64,000 nt of DNA from Nitrosococcus watsonii C-113 (GTDB lineage Bacteria > Pseudomonadota > Gammaproteobacteria > Nitrosococcales > Nitrosococcaceae), in assembly GCF_000143085.1 (NCBI RefSeq), contig NC_014315.1:3192001-3256000 (forward strand). The letters are read 5' to 3'. The translations under genes were made by a program, and so were the position numbers. Below the pieces are notes generated by a model. The model was given only the letters and a program-made list of their open reading frames with translations. It searched no databases and had not been told where the DNA came from. Shown here piece after piece: positions 9,789-17,240 of this stretch; within the stretch, counting starts at the first letter, position 1; each line of letters opens with the position of its first letter.

Positions 9789-10824
9789 AGAGCATGAGAT
9801 CGGAAACCTGCCGCGCCCATTTGGAAAATTCAGGATGCTTCAGCAAAGGACGGCCAATGGCCCGGAACATTTCAGTCACCAGCATCACGCCCATCTCCCG
9901 TTCTGGGAGCCGGGTAGCATAACCCAGAATATAGCCGTAGATCTGGTGCGCTTCATGGCTATTCCTGGCATCCACCGCGCGGCGCACTAAGGTAGCGGCA
10001 ACCCCATATTGGAGATCTAGCGCTTCTGGAACGGAAGCGTCCTCTCCCCGCAATATTGCTTCCACATCGGGCATGCGCGCCATATTATCAATAAAAGCCT
10101 TGAGTTCTAAACCGGCCCCAGGACCCACACAGGCTTGCAGGGCCTCTAGTAGAAGCTCTGGAACATCCTCGAATTTTTGCAGGGCCCGATGGGCATATTC
10201 CCAGGAGCGGGGGGTAGGGAAAGCAAGGGGGTTTTGATTAGGGTCAAAATCGAACAGCAGTTCAGGCCGGTACAGTAAAAATCCAATTAAGCGCTGATCG
10301 ATACCCCGATGGGCCGCCCAGGTAACCCAATCACCCACATGAGGCTCAATTTCATAATGAGTAAAGCGATTAGCAAGGGGAGCAGGCAAAGTATAGGTAA
10401 TCCCTCGATCACCCTGACGATTACCCGCCGCCACGATCGCCCAACCTTCTGGGACAGCATACTCTCCTAACTGACGATCCAGGATAAGCTGGTAGGCAGC
10501 AGCCGAGACCGTAGGGAGTGCTGACGTTAACTCATCTAGGAATAGAATCCCCTCGGAACCATGGCGTTTTGAGTTGGGCAACATGGCGGGGATGGCCCAT
10601 TCTACCCAGTGATCTGTCCGAAAAGGGATTCCACGCAAATCTGTCGGTTCAAGCTGCGATAAGCGCAGATCGATGAGTGGAACCCCAAAACTATCCGCTA
10701 CCTGAGAAAGAAGCTGGGATTTACCCACACCCGGCGGTCCCCATAGCATGACGGGCGTATGCTGACCGTTTCGGGCTGCGGTAAATTCCCGCTTGAGAAG
10801 GGTGGTAATTTGTGAAGGGCGCAT
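9778..10824 (-). CDS. MoxR-family AAA+ ATPase
   Basis: A 348-residue AAA+ protein with Walker A GPPGVGKS at residues 29-36 and Walker B ILFLDELTSA, followed by the sensor-1-like WAIVAAGNRQGDRG. It has an alpha-helical lid and no separate DNA-binding domain. MoxR ATPases remodel partner proteins, often for cofactor insertion or complex maturation, and typically work with a VWA protein. Here that partner is the overlapping downstream DUF2201/VWA gene. The layout recalls RavA-ViaA, but the families differ in detail. The regulatory input is unknown. Confidence 0.88.
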   Translation of the reverse strand: MRPSQITTLLKREFTAARNGQHTPVMLWGPPGVGKSQLLSQVADSFGVPLIDLRLSQLEPTDLRGIPFRTDHWVEWAIPAMLPNSKRHGSEGILFLDELTSALPTVSAAAYQLILDRQLGEYAVPEGWAIVAAGNRQGDRGITYTLPAPLANRFTHYEIEPHVGDWVTWAAHRGIDQRLIGFLLYRPELLFDFDPNQNPLAFPTPRSWEYAHRALQKFEDVPELLLEALQACVGPGAGLELKAFIDNMARMPDVEAILRGEDASVPEALDLQYGVAATLVRRAVDARNSHEAHQIYGYILGYATRLPEREMGVMLVTEMFRAIGRPLLKHPEFSKWARQVSDLMLYER

Positions 10825-10934
10825 AAGGTTTTTCCGCTGATCAATCCCGGATATCGGTCTTAACCGCTGCTCAAAAGACGAAGCGCAGGAACTCGCACCA
10901 CGTTTTGGGTCCGCATCATTATTAATACTTGTAG

Positions 10935-11474
10935 CTAGTCGGCTTTGAGTATCAAGCCGCCTGCTTTTCGATGGGAGGGAGAGTCATGCCCGTCTCCAGG
11001 GATCAATCGATAGGCGTGCTTTTTTCGATGATGCGTTCCATGATTACCTTTATGGTGCCGTCCTAGCCTATGTTGGAATTTATGATGCTTTAGGCTGCGA
11101 TGAAAAATAGAGGGATAGACAGTGCCATATTGAGGCTGATCCGGTGTACTCACATAGACAACCTGCGGTGAAGGGGGTTGTTGCGCCGCTTTTTGTTTAG
11201 CTTTTTTCAGCTTTATTTTTTCTCGCTGAATATGCTTTTTATATAGACGCTGCCATTGGTTGGCAATCGAGTAATAATTATCTTCAACGGCAGGATACGA
11301 TGAAGGCACTTGAATCAAGGTTACCTGGGTTGCAGAAGAACTGGGTGCTTCATCTGAATAATGGGTAACTCCATTATCATCGATCCATTTATGCACACTT
11401 CCAGCAAAAGCTGGCCTTTCTAAAAATAGAAGAAATAAAATTATTGTAATTATTAAATAGAGAGATTTATTCAT
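10935..11474 (-). CDS. Exported DUF4124 protein with a histidine-rich tail
   Basis: 179 residues from the ATG at 11474; a GTG five codons upstream is possible but has no ribosome site. A signal peptide (NKSLYLIITIILFLLFLERPAFA) is followed by a short DUF4124 domain, VHKWIDDNGVTHYSDEAP, a small beta motif common in secreted proteins of gammaproteobacteria. A lysine-rich helical segment is next. The last third is crowded with histidines and basic residues (FHRSLKHHKFQHRLGRHHK and more), which could bind metal ions or the cell wall. The function is unknown. It stands alone between the MoxR ATPase and HU genes. Confidence 0.7.
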   Translation of the reverse strand: MNKSLYLIITIILFLLFLERPAFAGSVHKWIDDNGVTHYSDEAPSSSATQVTLIQVPSSYPAVEDNYYSIANQWQRLYKKHIQREKIKLKKAKQKAAQQPPSPQVVYVSTPDQPQYGTVYPSIFHRSLKHHKFQHRLGRHHKGNHGTHHRKKHAYRLIPGDGHDSPSHRKAGGLILKAD

Positions 11475-11639
11475 AATCCATAAGACCACTTTTTTAATAG
11501 GCTAGTTCCTCATGAAAAACATTGCGAAAGCATGAAAAAGTAAAAAATTTGCGGCTGATTAGCTATCTGAATATGGATATTTTCCCTGCGGAAATGAGCA
11601 TACCTTGGGCCTTCCGCCTGCGGATCAAAAATAACAAAA

Positions 11640-11924
11640 TTACCGTTTCCGCTGTTGCACTATTTCCTTGAGCGCGTTACTAGGCTTGAAAGTGGGGACG
11701 CTTTTTGCCTGTATGGCTATCACCTCTCCGCTCTGGGGATGCCGGCCAGAGCGGGCAGCTCTTTTTTGCACGGAAAAAGAACCAAAACCTGCTAAGTTAA
11801 CCTTCCCCTTTTCGCTGAGGACTCCAGTGATCGTCTGGAATAGCGCATTGACAGCACGCTGGGCAACCGCTTGGGAAAGATTCGCTTCTAAAACAACAAA
11901 ATTAACTAATTCAGTTTTATTCAT
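11640..11924 (-). CDS. HU-family DNA-binding protein
   Basis: A 94-residue nucleoid protein of the HU/IHF fold. It begins MNKTELVNFVV and has the signature VNLAGFGSFSVQKRAARSGRHPQSGE, where the family usually shows GRNPQTG on the DNA-intercalating arm. It bends and compacts DNA as a dimer. The C-terminal tail is basic. It is a single-gene unit, divergent from the nsrR-like gene. IHF subunits are also possible, but the arm sequence and length favour HU. Confidence 0.93.
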   Translation of the reverse strand: MNKTELVNFVVLEANLSQAVAQRAVNALFQTITGVLSEKGKVNLAGFGSFSVQKRAARSGRHPQSGEVIAIQAKSVPTFKPSNALKEIVQQRKR

Positions 11925-12066
11925 CCTGATATCTCAGTATCCATATTGCTAGCCTCTTGGGGAATACCATAAACGATTCCTGGCAGCTATCTCTTCAAGT
12001 CATAGGGAGGTCTCGGTCATTCAACATAGAATGTGTCGCTCAGTGGTTACATTGATTGACTTAAAA

Positions 12067-12079
12067 ATGCCCGAGGCAT
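12067..12079. promoter_or_regulatory. Small dyad in the nsrR promoter region
   Basis: ATGCC-CGA-GGCAT, a 5-bp inverted repeat, lies about 60 bp before the Rrf2-family gene. A TTGACT hexamer is at 12056-12061, and a TATAAT hexamer at 12097-12102 fits no good -35 at 17 bp. The dyad could be an autoregulatory site, but it does not match the known NsrR consensus well. Confidence 0.25.
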
Positions 12080-12136
12080 AAACTGTATTTTTAATCTATA
12101 ATTAAAAAGAGCCTAGTTCTTAGTAAAGGAAAGGCA

Positions 12137-12598
12137 ATGCAACTGACACAATATACGGATTATTCATTACGGGTTTTAATTTATCTCGATCTTTACAATA
12201 AGGAGCTTGCCACTATTAGTGAAATAGCCAAAAGCTATAATATCTCCCGTAACCACCTTGGGAAGGTAGTCCATAACCTTGCAAACTTAGGTTATATTGA
12301 TACCACCCGGGGAAAAGGAGGCGGGATGCGGCTGTCGCAAGCACCCGAGAATATTAATATAGGACAAGTGGTGCGACAGACGGAGGGACGATTTGATCTG
12401 GCTGAATGCTTTAATGCCGCACACAATACTTGCTCTATTTCCTCTTGTTGTCAATTAAAAAATGTCTTTTGGGAAGCGCGGTGCGCATTTATCGCAGTGC
12501 TAGATCGCTATACATTGGCCGATATTGTTAAAAATAAAAGCCAGTTACGTTCCTCACTCCAGATTGAATGGTTTCCTCCTAAAGCAGCAAGTCATTAA
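12137..12598 (+). CDS. nsrR: Rrf2-family NO-sensing repressor, NsrR type
   Basis: A 153-residue Rrf2 regulator with an N-terminal winged helix (residues 1-65, LTQYTDYSLRVLIYL through GKGGGMRL). It has the cysteines expected to hold an iron-sulfur cluster at 91, 99 and 104/105, spaced as in NsrR rather than IscR. NO destroys the cluster and lifts repression. The gene lies next to the norSY-senC-orf1 cluster on the opposite strand, with convergent 3' ends. A site resembling the NsrR consensus overlaps the promoter of that cluster at 16254-16273. The assignment rests on the cysteine pattern and context. Confidence 0.85.
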   Translation: MQLTQYTDYSLRVLIYLDLYNKELATISEIAKSYNISRNHLGKVVHNLANLGYIDTTRGKGGGMRLSQAPENINIGQVVRQTEGRFDLAECFNAAHNTCSISSCCQLKNVFWEARCAFIAVLDRYTLADIVKNKSQLRSSLQIEWFPPKAASH

Positions 12599-12707
12599 AC
12601 CCAGAGTTCATATTGCCGAAATCTCTAAGTTCTAATCTGCAAGAGCATTACAAAATTACTCGCTTATGTGTGGCAATGGTTCCCGCTGTAATATCGCTTA
12701 GGGTAAC

Positions 12708-13319
12708 TTAATTTTTTTCCGATAATGATGGATTAGATGCCAAAATTTTAGGCTTTTTCCACCTCACCCCGAATAAAATACGTAGTGTCCAGATCACAGC
12801 CCAAATACTTCCAATAATCAATAAAGCACGGCCAAGTATGCGCTGCTCCCCAAGTAAATAATTGGCGCATAGGCGATCCGGAAGCACTACATATAACCAA
12901 CCTAAGCGCATAAACATCGCCCAGAACTCTAGCATCAATACTCCTCGGGCAATGTAGTTAAGCTGAAACCAACTCAGGCTAAGCGCGGTACCAATAAATA
13001 ATGGGATACCAATAAATTTGGCAATCTCAAAAATAGGTTCTGAGATGGCCGCATCCAAAGCACGGGGCAGCATCCAGTAAAGCACGGTCGCAACCACCAG
13101 GACCATACCGGAGATACCCCACCGATTCCAGGGGGCAATTCTACGCTTTAGCTTTTCCGGAAAGGCTTGACCCAACCACCATCCCAAGAAGGCTAGAAGT
13201 GGCAACTGCACCAGCATATGGGTAATCATGCTCAGTTCTAGAACGTGCCGTAAGGGTGGCAACGCTAGCAATCCCCAAATCAGGCAAGGCAAATACCAAC
13301 TCCGCCTGCTAACCTTCAT
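12708..13319 (-). CDS. Multi-pass membrane protein of the sNOR cluster (orf1)
   Basis: 203 residues from the ATG at 13319, which has a GAGGGAA ribosome site; an upstream TTG at 13337 is less likely. It has about five or six hydrophobic segments (for example MITHMLVQLPLLAFLGWWLG and ALLIIGSIWAVIWTLRILFG) and ends in a charged cytoplasmic tail. The start overlaps the senC stop, so it is translationally coupled. It is the last gene of the norS-norY-senC-orf1 arrangement known from ammonia oxidisers. A role in assembly of the haem-copper enzyme is inferred from position only; no motif reveals a reaction. Confidence 0.75.
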   Translation of the reverse strand: MKVSRRSWYLPCLIWGLLALPPLRHVLELSMITHMLVQLPLLAFLGWWLGQAFPEKLKRRIAPWNRWGISGMVLVVATVLYWMLPRALDAAISEPIFEIAKFIGIPLFIGTALSLSWFQLNYIARGVLMLEFWAMFMRLGWLYVVLPDRLCANYLLGEQRILGRALLIIGSIWAVIWTLRILFGVRWKKPKILASNPSLSEKN

Positions 13320-13935
13320 TAGATTTTCCCTCAGCAAGAGCTATAGTCAAATAATCCTGCAGCTTGGAGTATTCCTCAACGCCAAAAATGGCTACCAAGC
13401 GCCCCTGAGGATTAATAACATGGTAACCCGCAGTATGAGTATAACCGCCCATTCCATCGGGAATAACCGTCACCTTAAAGAAGTCCAGAATCGCCTTTTT
13501 CTCAACAACATGAGTGGGGCGCGTCGCAACCCAATACTTTCCTTCGCCAGAAAAATGGGAAAAGTGATGGCGGAGCCGCTCCGGAGTATCCTTTTCTGGA
13601 TCAAAACTAATACTCAATAAGCGCAGCCTGTCCTTATCCAGCGCTTTTTCAAACTCTCTCTGAAGATTCCCCATGCCACTGCTGAGAGTTAAGCACGCGC
13701 TCGTACAACTCGTGTAAATAAAATCCACAACCACATATCGCCCGTGCCAATCACTCAGTGCTAGTGTCTTAGCATTCTGATCCTCCAAATGCCAGTTGGG
13801 GACTGGTTTTGGGTGTTCGCGCACCTCGAGGCGGCGCGCTGTTTCCGCGGTAAAGGCTCGGCCACCGTCTGTGCCTACCCATAGCGCTGTCAGGCCTGCT
13901 ATTGCCAAGAGCGTACTTAGAAACAGAGTTCTCAT
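13309..13935 (-). CDS. senC: SCO1/SenC-family copper chaperone
   Basis: A 208-residue thioredoxin-fold protein with an N-terminal signal or anchor (residues 1-20). The copper-binding CxxxC is at Cys77 and Cys81 (YTSCTSACL), after VVDFIY, and a conserved histidine region lies near HTAGYHVI. SCO proteins deliver copper to, or reduce, the CuA centre of haem-copper oxidase subunit II. Here the client is the NorS-like protein encoded upstream in the same run, which has a full CuA site. A hairpin with a T-run lies between norY and this gene, so its expression may be lower than that of norSY. Confidence 0.9.
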   Translation of the reverse strand: MRTLFLSTLLAIAGLTALWVGTDGGRAFTAETARRLEVREHPKPVPNWHLEDQNAKTLALSDWHGRYVVVDFIYTSCTSACLTLSSGMGNLQREFEKALDKDRLRLLSISFDPEKDTPERLRHHFSHFSGEGKYWVATRPTHVVEKKAILDFFKVTVIPDGMGGYTHTAGYHVINPQGRLVAIFGVEEYSKLQDYLTIALAEGKSNEG

Positions 13936-14033
13936 TTCTCAATCCTCCTTCTGGAGTCTACGTAGAATAATTAGACTCCCGTTAAATGAGATTTATTCCT
14001 TACACTCTCTAAAGCTAGTATAAAAACCTGATA

Positions 14034-14079
14034 GATAAAAGCGGCGCGCTTCCTTAATTAATAAAGAAACGCAGCCGCT
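14034..14079 (-). terminator. Hairpin with T-run between norY and senC
   Basis: Read on the minus strand, AGCGGC plus GCGTTTCTT pairs with AAGGAAGCGC plus GCCGCT around an AT-rich loop, and TTTTAT follows. This is a good Rho-independent terminator or processing stem downstream of the norSY pair. It would make senC-orf1 expression partial or dependent on read-through. Confidence 0.6.
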
Positions 14080-14145
14080 ATTCACACTAATTTTATGATT
14101 ATCAGATGCTTATCTCTATCTAAATCTAGATTCGCCTGCTACCTT

Positions 14146-15645
14146 TTAGTGGGCGGGTGCGAGCGCGGGATCAGGAGCTTTCGGAAGCACGGTAAGCACA
14201 CGCAAGGTAAATAGCAAAACACCCAGTATTACTAATATCGCGCCCCAAGTACTCCACTGTGCATAGGGAACCCATTCTTCTAAATGAACTGCCCAACGAC
14301 GGGGAACCCCGTTAGCACCACTCGTTAGAAAGCCTCCTACGAACAACAAGGCGCCTCCCACAAAGCTGTAAAATCCCAACTGCTCGATCAAAGGTGGTTT
14401 TTCTCCTTGAGAACCATTGGCTCCATTAAGAAGGTAAAAAGTAAAGCCAAAAATCATCGGCAACACGCCTAGCAGTAAATAAAAGTGGAAGTGGCCTGGC
14501 ACCCACATGGTATTGTGTAAGACCCGGTTAAAATCCACCATGGAATCAACAACTGCCGGAATACCTCCCGCAGCCCAGCCAAATATGGAAAGCATCAGCA
14601 GCTTGGCAGAAGTGTTCCACTGAATTCCCGAGCGATACACCAACATCAGAGCGCCATAGCCCGTCACCACCATCACCGGCAAACCACTACTATAGGAAAG
14701 CACCTGAGCACCAACCATAGCCCACCCGGGCATGGGAAAATCCATGTACAGATGATGGGGATAGACGCTCATCACCATGAAAACGATGGCAAACCAAGCA
14801 GCATAAAACACCTTCGAGGTCTTATAAGGACGGCCGGTAAAACGGGGCAACAGTTCATAGATGGCTGCTACCGCAGAATAAATGGCCACATTAATGATCA
14901 CGTGACCGAAGAAATAGATTAAGTTCTTGACCAATAGGGCGTCAGGCTTAAATTCTGGATTATAAAGGTTGACCAGCATCATCACCAATACCACGGCTCC
15001 CGCCGCAATACCGATAAAATCGACGATAAGCACCATGGTTCCCGCGACCACGGTTGCCGGATGGTAGGGGTCCAGCGGCTCTTTACCAAACAGTTGGGGC
15101 AATCCCAGTGCCCGCCCTAAACTGCCGTAGCTAGAAAGAATGGCTCGGCCAAAATCCAAAAGAAGAATCAGAAACCCGGTGCCAATGATGAGCAAGCCTA
15201 GCAAAAATGCCGCAGCCGCTCCGGTGGACCAAGCCCCCATGGAAATACCCGGCAAAGGGTATAAAAACGTCCAGGCGCCACCATACTTGCCGAGAAATAT
15301 GGAGCCCAAAATAATGACCACACCGGTAAGAAAGATACCAAAATTAAGCCAGAATATTTTGGTGCTTAACGGCACATATTGGCGCAAAAAATACCATAAC
15401 ACCGCCATCCCACCAATTGCTGCCGTGCCGACCATGCCAGCGCCATGGACCGTCATAAATTGGTAAAAAACGTCCGCTCCTATCGGCGCCATATTACCTT
15501 GGGCAGCACGCAGCGTCGCGCCTGCCAGCATCATTAACAAGAAAACCAGAAACCCGGCAATCAGATGGGCTTTTACCGCCACCAGTGCGGCCTGATTCTC
15601 CGCTTCGCTATAACTAATTTTTTTATCTAATGTTGTTGTGCTCAT
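14146..15645 (-). CDS. norY: sNOR catalytic subunit (haem-copper oxidase superfamily subunit I)
   Basis: A 499-residue, about 12-helix protein. All metal-ligand histidines are visible: His67 and His387 for the low-spin haem, His385 for the high-spin haem, and His248 plus His297/His298 for CuB. At the helix VI position where oxygen reductases carry the cross-linked tyrosine (His plus four), this protein has Asn252 in FGHVIINVAIY. That departs from ordinary oxidases and fits the sNOR (NorSY) nitric oxide reductase class described in ammonia oxidisers. It follows the CuA subunit by 38 bp. The reaction expected is 2 NO to N2O in the cytoplasmic membrane. Activity with O2 cannot be excluded from sequence. 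Confidence 0.88.
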   Translation of the reverse strand: MSTTTLDKKISYSEAENQAALVAVKAHLIAGFLVFLLMMLAGATLRAAQGNMAPIGADVFYQFMTVHGAGMVGTAAIGGMAVLWYFLRQYVPLSTKIFWLNFGIFLTGVVIILGSIFLGKYGGAWTFLYPLPGISMGAWSTGAAAAFLLGLLIIGTGFLILLLDFGRAILSSYGSLGRALGLPQLFGKEPLDPYHPATVVAGTMVLIVDFIGIAAGAVVLVMMLVNLYNPEFKPDALLVKNLIYFFGHVIINVAIYSAVAAIYELLPRFTGRPYKTSKVFYAAWFAIVFMVMSVYPHHLYMDFPMPGWAMVGAQVLSYSSGLPVMVVTGYGALMLVYRSGIQWNTSAKLLMLSIFGWAAGGIPAVVDSMVDFNRVLHNTMWVPGHFHFYLLLGVLPMIFGFTFYLLNGANGSQGEKPPLIEQLGFYSFVGGALLFVGGFLTSGANGVPRRWAVHLEEWVPYAQWSTWGAILVILGVLLFTLRVLTVLPKAPDPALAPAH

Positions 15646-15683
15646 GACCGTCTCCGCTATTCTCTCCTCTATGTTTCAAAAGC

Positions 15684-16214
15684 CTAGCTGGCAGCTTCCA
15701 CCTTCAATTCACTCATCATGACGTGATGTGCCAAGCCACAATATTCCAGGCAAAAAATACGGTACTTACCGGGTTCATCAAATGTATGGATTAACTTGTT
15801 AGTATAGCCAGGCATGGCCTGAACTTGGGCAACGAGTTCCAAGTTTTCATTATAAACCCCAAAACCGTGATTGACATCAGCTCCCACGACCCGAAATTCC
15901 ACAGGCTTACCCGCAACAACGGTATCAGTACTCATCGTCCAATACCACTGATGTCCGCTGACATCGACTTGCTGATAATCGTCACTGGAATAAGTTTTAG
16001 CTTGAGGGGGAATGGGAAAGGGAATCAGCGTTCCCAAGGTAAAAGCAGTCCCTAAAATAATTAGAAAAATAAACCACTTACCGCGAAAGCTATACCACTT
16101 ACCGCTAAAAGTCGAATACTCCTCCCGGAGCTTAGAATTACTAATAACAAAATAGAACACTCCAAGAAGCAACACTGTGCCGAGGAGTGTTATATACGAA
16201 GCGATTGATTGCAT
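15684..16214 (-). CDS. norS: sNOR CuA subunit (subunit II-like)
   Basis: A 176-residue protein with two N-terminal membrane segments (about 7-25 and 46-65) and a periplasmic cupredoxin domain. A complete CuA site is present: His116, Cys155, Glu157, Cys159, His163 and Met166 in CLEYCGLAHHVM. It would accept electrons from cytochrome c or another donor and pass them to the NorY subunit. It is the first gene of norS-norY-senC-orf1. Its start lies about 40 bp from a candidate NsrR site overlapping a sigma-70 promoter. The short length matches NorS-type rather than aa3-type subunit II. Confidence 0.88.
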   Translation of the reverse strand: MQSIASYITLLGTVLLLGVFYFVISNSKLREEYSTFSGKWYSFRGKWFIFLIILGTAFTLGTLIPFPIPPQAKTYSSDDYQQVDVSGHQWYWTMSTDTVVAGKPVEFRVVGADVNHGFGVYNENLELVAQVQAMPGYTNKLIHTFDEPGKYRIFCLEYCGLAHHVMMSELKVEAAS

Positions 16215-16253
16215 TGTGCTTATCCTTCCTCATAGAATCGGTCAGAATCTGAA

Positions 16254-16282
16254 AACATATATTTGATATAGTTCTTTGTCAA
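16254..16282 (-). promoter_or_regulatory. Promoter of norS with overlapping NsrR-like dyad
   Basis: On the minus strand TTGACA (16282-16277) is followed by a 17-bp spacer and TATGTT (16259-16254), a good sigma-70 promoter about 40 bp before norS. The plus-strand stretch AACATATATTTGATATAGTT (16254-16273) matches the E. coli-type NsrR consensus AAnATGYATTTnAAATRCATnTT at most positions of the left half-site and several of the right. It covers the spacer and -10, where a repressor would block polymerase. Confidence 0.55.
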
Positions 16283-16601
16283 CTAAGGCGAGGGAATAAA
16301 TTCAATATGCTTTCCCGGGGCTTTATGGCTGGAATTAATGGTTATTTTAAAGTTTACTATCGTTAGCTGGATCTAATTGGCTTGCAACGTTAACCTATTT
16401 GCCAGCCTTAGCCTGCCCACCGTAAGTATGAGAGAAAGCCGCTACCGTGTCTATCTCAAGATAAACCAGGGAACGGTAACAGTAGCAAACAGGGATTATC
16501 AAAAGCGCCTGGCCCACCGCTGGTATGGAGCCGCCATCTCATACTCTATTACGGACGAAAGCGCCTAAAAGAAGTTGTTGACGCCAACGGAGGTTTGTTC
16601 T

Positions 16602-17192
16602 TCAATGGGCTTTTTCTTTAATGGCAACCTGATAAATGGCCAACACTTTACGGGCGCTACTCACTGCCGCCCGCGAGCTCAGGGTAGCGCCGGTGATACC
16701 TTGGATTCCATAATTAAGATTAAGCTCAGTGAGCTGGCGTTGGTAAAGCTGTGCAAACCAACGTTGCGGCGGCTGATATTCCGGAGGCTCATGGAAAGCA
16801 AGCGTGTAAATTTTATCCAGTTCGCCGCTAGGGGTAAGAATAACCAACAAGGTTTCCGGTTTAGTACGTACCGTGTGGGACTCAATCGCCGCATAGCCAA
16901 GGAGCTCGCCTTCATTTCGTCCCACATAAAAGGTAAACAGTTTAGATTCCAGCTTAACCCGGGCAAGCCGCTCGATTTCTTCTACTTGGGATTCAGTCAA
17001 AAATAGAGACAATATCTCGACTTGGGCTTCTTTGCCAAAAGCCAGCTCCAACGCCTCTTTTTTACCGTAATAAATGGTACCAATAGCGTTTCTCGTTACA
17101 AGGACTACTATTATTGCCCCTGCTATGAGAAAAAAATGCCTCCCCTTTTTAAATGCTTTCATAAATCTTGATATAGGCATGACAGGACCCAT
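16602..17192 (-). CDS. Membrane-anchored FMN-binding domain protein
   Basis: A 196-residue protein with one N-terminal membrane helix (about residues 15-34) and an exported FMN-binding domain of the RnfG/NqrC/NosR type. The C-terminal motif YGIQGITGATLSSRA contains the threonine to which FMN is covalently attached in this family (S/TGATxSS). It probably carries electrons on the periplasmic side of the membrane. It follows the porin-like gene by 48 bp on the same strand and is likely co-transcribed. The electron donor and acceptor are unknown. The first ATG sits in a small GGGCCCAT/ATGGG hairpin; a second ATG four codons on is possible. Confidence 0.8.
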   Translation of the reverse strand: MGPVMPISRFMKAFKKGRHFFLIAGAIIVVLVTRNAIGTIYYGKKEALELAFGKEAQVEILSLFLTESQVEEIERLARVKLESKLFTFYVGRNEGELLGYAAIESHTVRTKPETLLVILTPSGELDKIYTLAFHEPPEYQPPQRWFAQLYQRQLTELNLNYGIQGITGATLSSRAAVSSARKVLAIYQVAIKEKAH

Positions 17193-17240
17193 GAAAATGG
17201 GCCCTGCACAATACGATAGACAAAAATAATACCTTTAACA

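Noticed and set aside
16377-16568. 63-codon frame upstream of norS
   Set aside because: No ribosome site; composition not protein-like; no pattern recognised.
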